From Pseudobacteriovorax antillogorgiicola (lineage in GTDB: Bacteria > Bdellovibrionota_B > Oligoflexia > Oligoflexales > Oligoflexaceae): a stretch of DNA of 64,000 nucleotides. Of the stretch, positions 61,772-64,000 are shown one piece after another (position 1 is the stretch's first letter; every line of letters starts with the position of its first letter). Below the pieces are notes generated by a model. That model searched no databases. It worked only from the letters and a program-made list of their open reading frames with translations, and was not told where the DNA came from. The position numbers and the translations under genes are program-made. The stretch spans positions 354,871-418,870 of the forward strand of contig NZ_FWZT01000003.1 of assembly GCF_900177345.1 (NCBI RefSeq). Reading direction: 5' to 3'.

Positions 61772-61932
61772 ACACTTCCTTATTGACACACCTCAATTGG
61801 TTGCAGGACAAACCCTATCCACTTCGCTAGCATGTAAAATCTAGCTAGGGATTCTAGCTGATGGTATTCTTAGAATGGCTCAGCTAGACTTCTTACTAGC
61901 AGATTAGGAATTTTCGATTAAGGAGATGCGAT

Positions 61933-62421
61933 ATGGGTAACTTTAAATTGAAACAGTCAGACGATCTAGCAGGTTCAGACCAACGTGAACCCGTAGCCGG
62001 AGTTCTCGCACAGTCTCTAGCTGATACGTACACTCTTTATTTGAAAACGCAGAATTTCCACTGGAATGTCGAAGGCCCTCGCTTTGTGGGAATCCACACT
62101 TTGACAGAGGAGCACTATCAGAACCTAGCACTTGCAGTTGACACTCTGGCAGAGAGGATTCGTGCCCTCGGTTTCTACGCTCCGGGCTCTTACAAAGAGT
62201 ACGCCCAGATGAGCAGTATCGAAGAAGTCGAAGGCGGTGCTCTGGACTCCGAAAAGATGCTCAAGACTTTAGTTGACGATCACATGTCACTGGTATCAAA
62301 AATTAAAGAGTCTATCGAAGTTGCGGAAAAGCATGGCGACTCAACGACAGCTGATATGCTGAGCGAACGCCGAGATTTCCACGAGCAAGCAGCTTGGATG
62401 CTTCGTAGCCTTGGTAAGTAA
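61933..62421 (+). CDS. dps: Dps-family ferritin-like protein
   Basis: A 162-residue protein. TLYLKTQNFHWNVEGPRFVG, HTLTEEHYQNLALAVDTLAE and RIRALGFYAPGSYKEYA are the Dps pattern, with the inter-subunit ferroxidase His in NFHWNVEG and the acidic residues in EEHYQ. It forms a dodecamer that oxidises and stores iron and protects DNA from peroxide. The N-terminal tail contains few Lys, so DNA binding is uncertain. AAGGAG precedes the ATG. Confidence 0.92.
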   Translation: MGNFKLKQSDDLAGSDQREPVAGVLAQSLADTYTLYLKTQNFHWNVEGPRFVGIHTLTEEHYQNLALAVDTLAERIRALGFYAPGSYKEYAQMSSIEEVEGGALDSEKMLKTLVDDHMSLVSKIKESIEVAEKHGDSTTADMLSERRDFHEQAAWMLRSLGK

Positions 62422-62426
62422 TTTCG

Positions 62427-62445
62427 AGCCTCCCCAGCGGAGGCT
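62427..62445 (+). terminator. Terminator after dps
   Basis: agcctcc pairs with ggaggct around 5 bases, then ttcctaac. Confidence 0.6.
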
Positions 62446-62479
62446 TTCCTAACAATACTGTACCGCGCACTAACAATGC

Positions 62480-63648
62480 TCATGCACTAGCGTTTAATTC
62501 ATTTTGCTCGCTCAAAAGTTGATAATAGAGATAGGCAGTATCTTCGTTATCGCGAACCTTCAAGCTCATATTGGCTAAACACAGTTCCTGGTATGGGCCC
62601 TGATCTGCTAGGTGATCGTAGACCTCTTTTTGAAGAATAACCATATTTCCAGCGAGTCCTAGCTTTTCTAGTATGACTTTTCTCATTTGCTCATATCTCG
62701 TAGCTAGCACGATACCTCTACCGTAGAGATCGTACTCTATCGGCTTAGATTTAGGATAAAACGCCTCGACCTCACCCTCAGCGATTCCAACGCTACAATA
62801 GATGGGGTGAAGAGGATCATAACGCTCTACTATTTCGTTAAACGCAGAGATAAAGTCATTCGAAAGTTCGATAGCAGCTTGATGTATGTTTTCATGTGGG
62901 CTCTTGAAAGGAAAACCTACGGAGCAAATAAAGCCGTCTCCCATTTCCTTTATTCGAAAAGCATTGCACATCAGATGCTCACCGGAGTAATTTGCATTCA
63001 TAATGGCACCACATTCAGTGAAAACATCGCGAAAAAATTCTTTTTTGTTGATTCCTTCGATTTTTGAACTGCCAGCGATATCAAAACAAATCACACAAGC
63101 TCGATCGATACCTACAGGCATACTATTTTCCAACTCTCCACCACTTTCGATCAAACTAAGCTGATGAGGATAAAACACTTTCGCGAGTTGATCATAGCTA
63201 TGCTGCATCTTGCGATTAAATCTAAGCCTTTCATTAACTGTTTGATTGATCTTATTGCCCATTGCCATCAGCATAAAAATATTTTCAGCGGCCATTCCGT
63301 AGAACAAGATGTGGTTCGACTCGAAAACGTTATAAACCATCCAGCTAAAGATCTGTAGAACGACACTAAGAAGAAATGTCCCATAAGCAATAATGAATAT
63401 TAAAACATGCTTTTCTTTCGTTTGAAAGTATCGAATTAACGCATAAGCTGGTGCAACAAAAGCAATCAAAATTGATATAAAGCTGGTAGCTACCATACTT
63501 AGGGATTTGTTAAAGAAGTATATGCCAAAGCAAGTAGCGAATCCAAGAGCAAATAGCTTTATCACCTTGTTCATTGGCTGTGATTTGCATTCAAGATCAA
63601 GAAACTTCAAAACATATAGGCTAACAAAGACACCACCCACCGGAATAT
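62480..63648 (-). pseudogene. 7TM-type adenylate cyclase truncated at the 5' end by an IS element
   Basis: The readable part encodes about 386 residues: five or so membrane helices, then a class III cyclase domain with CFDIAGSSK (metal Asp), RIKEMGDGF (Lys and second Asp) and YDLYGRGIVLATRYEQMRK (purine Asp and Arg; Val where the transition-state Asn belongs). It is clearly homologous to the enzyme at 1358, which has an extra extracellular domain and upstream helices. Here the frame runs into the end of an IS3-type element at 63648 with no authentic start. A leftover GTG at 63640 would make a shortened protein at best. Confidence 0.8.
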
Positions 63649-64000
63649 GTCAGGGTGTTTGAGACAATTAGGGTGAAAGTTTAGTATAACAATCACCCCA
63701 AAACGGGTATAGACTTCCTTACCACCGGTACATTTATACCCACAGAATCAGCGGGTACTGGCAGTCTAGGTCCGGACTTTGGAAACCTTTCTGGATAGGC
63801 TTCAAAAGCTTGCTTGAGAACCGCAGCTCTCTTCTTAGCTACAGACTTATCTTTACCTTGATGAACAGTTTCAGGCGTCATCAAGCCAAGATTTATGTGT
63901 CGATGCTCAGTGTTGTACCAACCAAAAAACTTTTGCAAGCATTCACTAGCATCTTCTGGGCTCTCATACCAAGCTTTGAAGTAGCGATGGTATTTGAGTG
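63649..64000 (-). mobile_element. IS3-type insertion element, right part; cut by the window edge
   Basis: The element boundary is read at 63649, where the sequence changes from cyclase codons to tgtcagggtgtttgagaca, a TG...CA-type end. The interior holds the transposase C-terminus. The other end lies outside the window, so target duplication cannot be checked. Confidence 0.7.
63693..64000 (-). CDS. IS3-family transposase, C-terminal part (partial)
   Basis: The frame enters from the right edge and ends at 63693, 102 residues. FFGWYNTEHRHINLGLMTPE then TVHQGKDKSVAKKR and EAYPERFPKS match the C-terminal rve (DDE integrase) region of IS3-family OrfB transposases, including the W-Y-N-x3-H-x2-I pattern near the catalytic Glu. 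The 5' part is outside the window. Confidence 0.85.
   Translation of the reverse strand, partial: LKYHRYFKAWYESPEDASECLQKFFGWYNTEHRHINLGLMTPETVHQGKDKSVAKKRAAVLKQAFEAYPERFPKSGPRLPVPADSVGINVPVVRKSIPVLG

Overview
The window looks like a chromosomal segment of a Gram-negative, predatory- or marine-type proteobacterium. It has moderate GC, an unusually high density of lipoproteins and signal peptides, many secreted trypsin-family proteases, 7TM-linked adenylate cyclases, a TonB-dependent receptor and LRR lipoproteins. This mix recalls Oligoflexia/Bdellovibrionota (Pseudobacteriovorax- or Oligoflexus-like), but that assignment is inference from gene content only. No rRNA, tRNA or CRISPR array was recognised.

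Layout. 0-15 kb: an unrecognised truncated exported protein, an S1/P1-type nuclease, a 7TM-DISM adenylate cyclase, a PhyH-type oxygenase, a persulfide dioxygenase-rhodanese fusion, a small Cys-rich protein behind a near-consensus Fur box, an HTH-TPR regulator, a divergent LysE/LysR amino-acid export pair, a DUF3095 cyclase-like protein, a metzincin lipoprotein and pyroglutamyl peptidase. 15.4-18 kb: the highlight, a large secreted protein combining an ADP-ribosyltransferase domain, a disulfide-type loop with an R-V-R-R-S site and a hydrophobic region strongly reminiscent of diphtheria toxin's translocation domain. 18-26 kb: envelope lipoproteins, a di-haem DUF1111 oxidoreductase, an exported guanine deaminase and PhoD phosphatase. 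26-31.2 kb: a complete urease operon (ureDABCEFG), led by a 49-residue His-rich membrane microprotein that overlaps ureD. 31.6-38.8 kb: a DUF5692 membrane protein, a pentapeptide-repeat lipoprotein, an animal-type secreted alpha-amylase, a voltage-gated potassium channel preceded by a candidate structured RNA, a PilZ-like protein, and the first of two paralogous small membrane proteins. 38.8-48.7 kb: a surface-protease island with four S1-family lipoproteins (one lacking the catalytic serine, one fused to LRRs), an ECF sigma factor with a membrane-anchored partner, a Hint-domain exported protein and an LRR lipoprotein with a weak MACPF-like core. 48.7-64 kb: more lipoproteins, the second small membrane paralogue, an epoxide-hydrolase-like lipoprotein, a YegD-type Hsp70, HIT and receiver proteins, a cytochrome c lipoprotein, a TonB-dependent receptor, Dps, and a second 7TM adenylate cyclase cut at its 5' end by an IS3-type element that runs off the window.

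Taken together, the genes describe a bacterium with heavy investment in the cell surface and secreted hydrolases (nuclease, proteases, amylase, phosphatase, peptidase), nitrogen scavenging (urease, guanine deaminase, amino-acid export), iron handling (Fur-linked microprotein, Dps, possibly the TonB receptor), cyclic-nucleotide signalling, and at least one apparent AB-type toxin suited to a eukaryotic target. Functions are read from motifs and remembered family features; no database search was possible.
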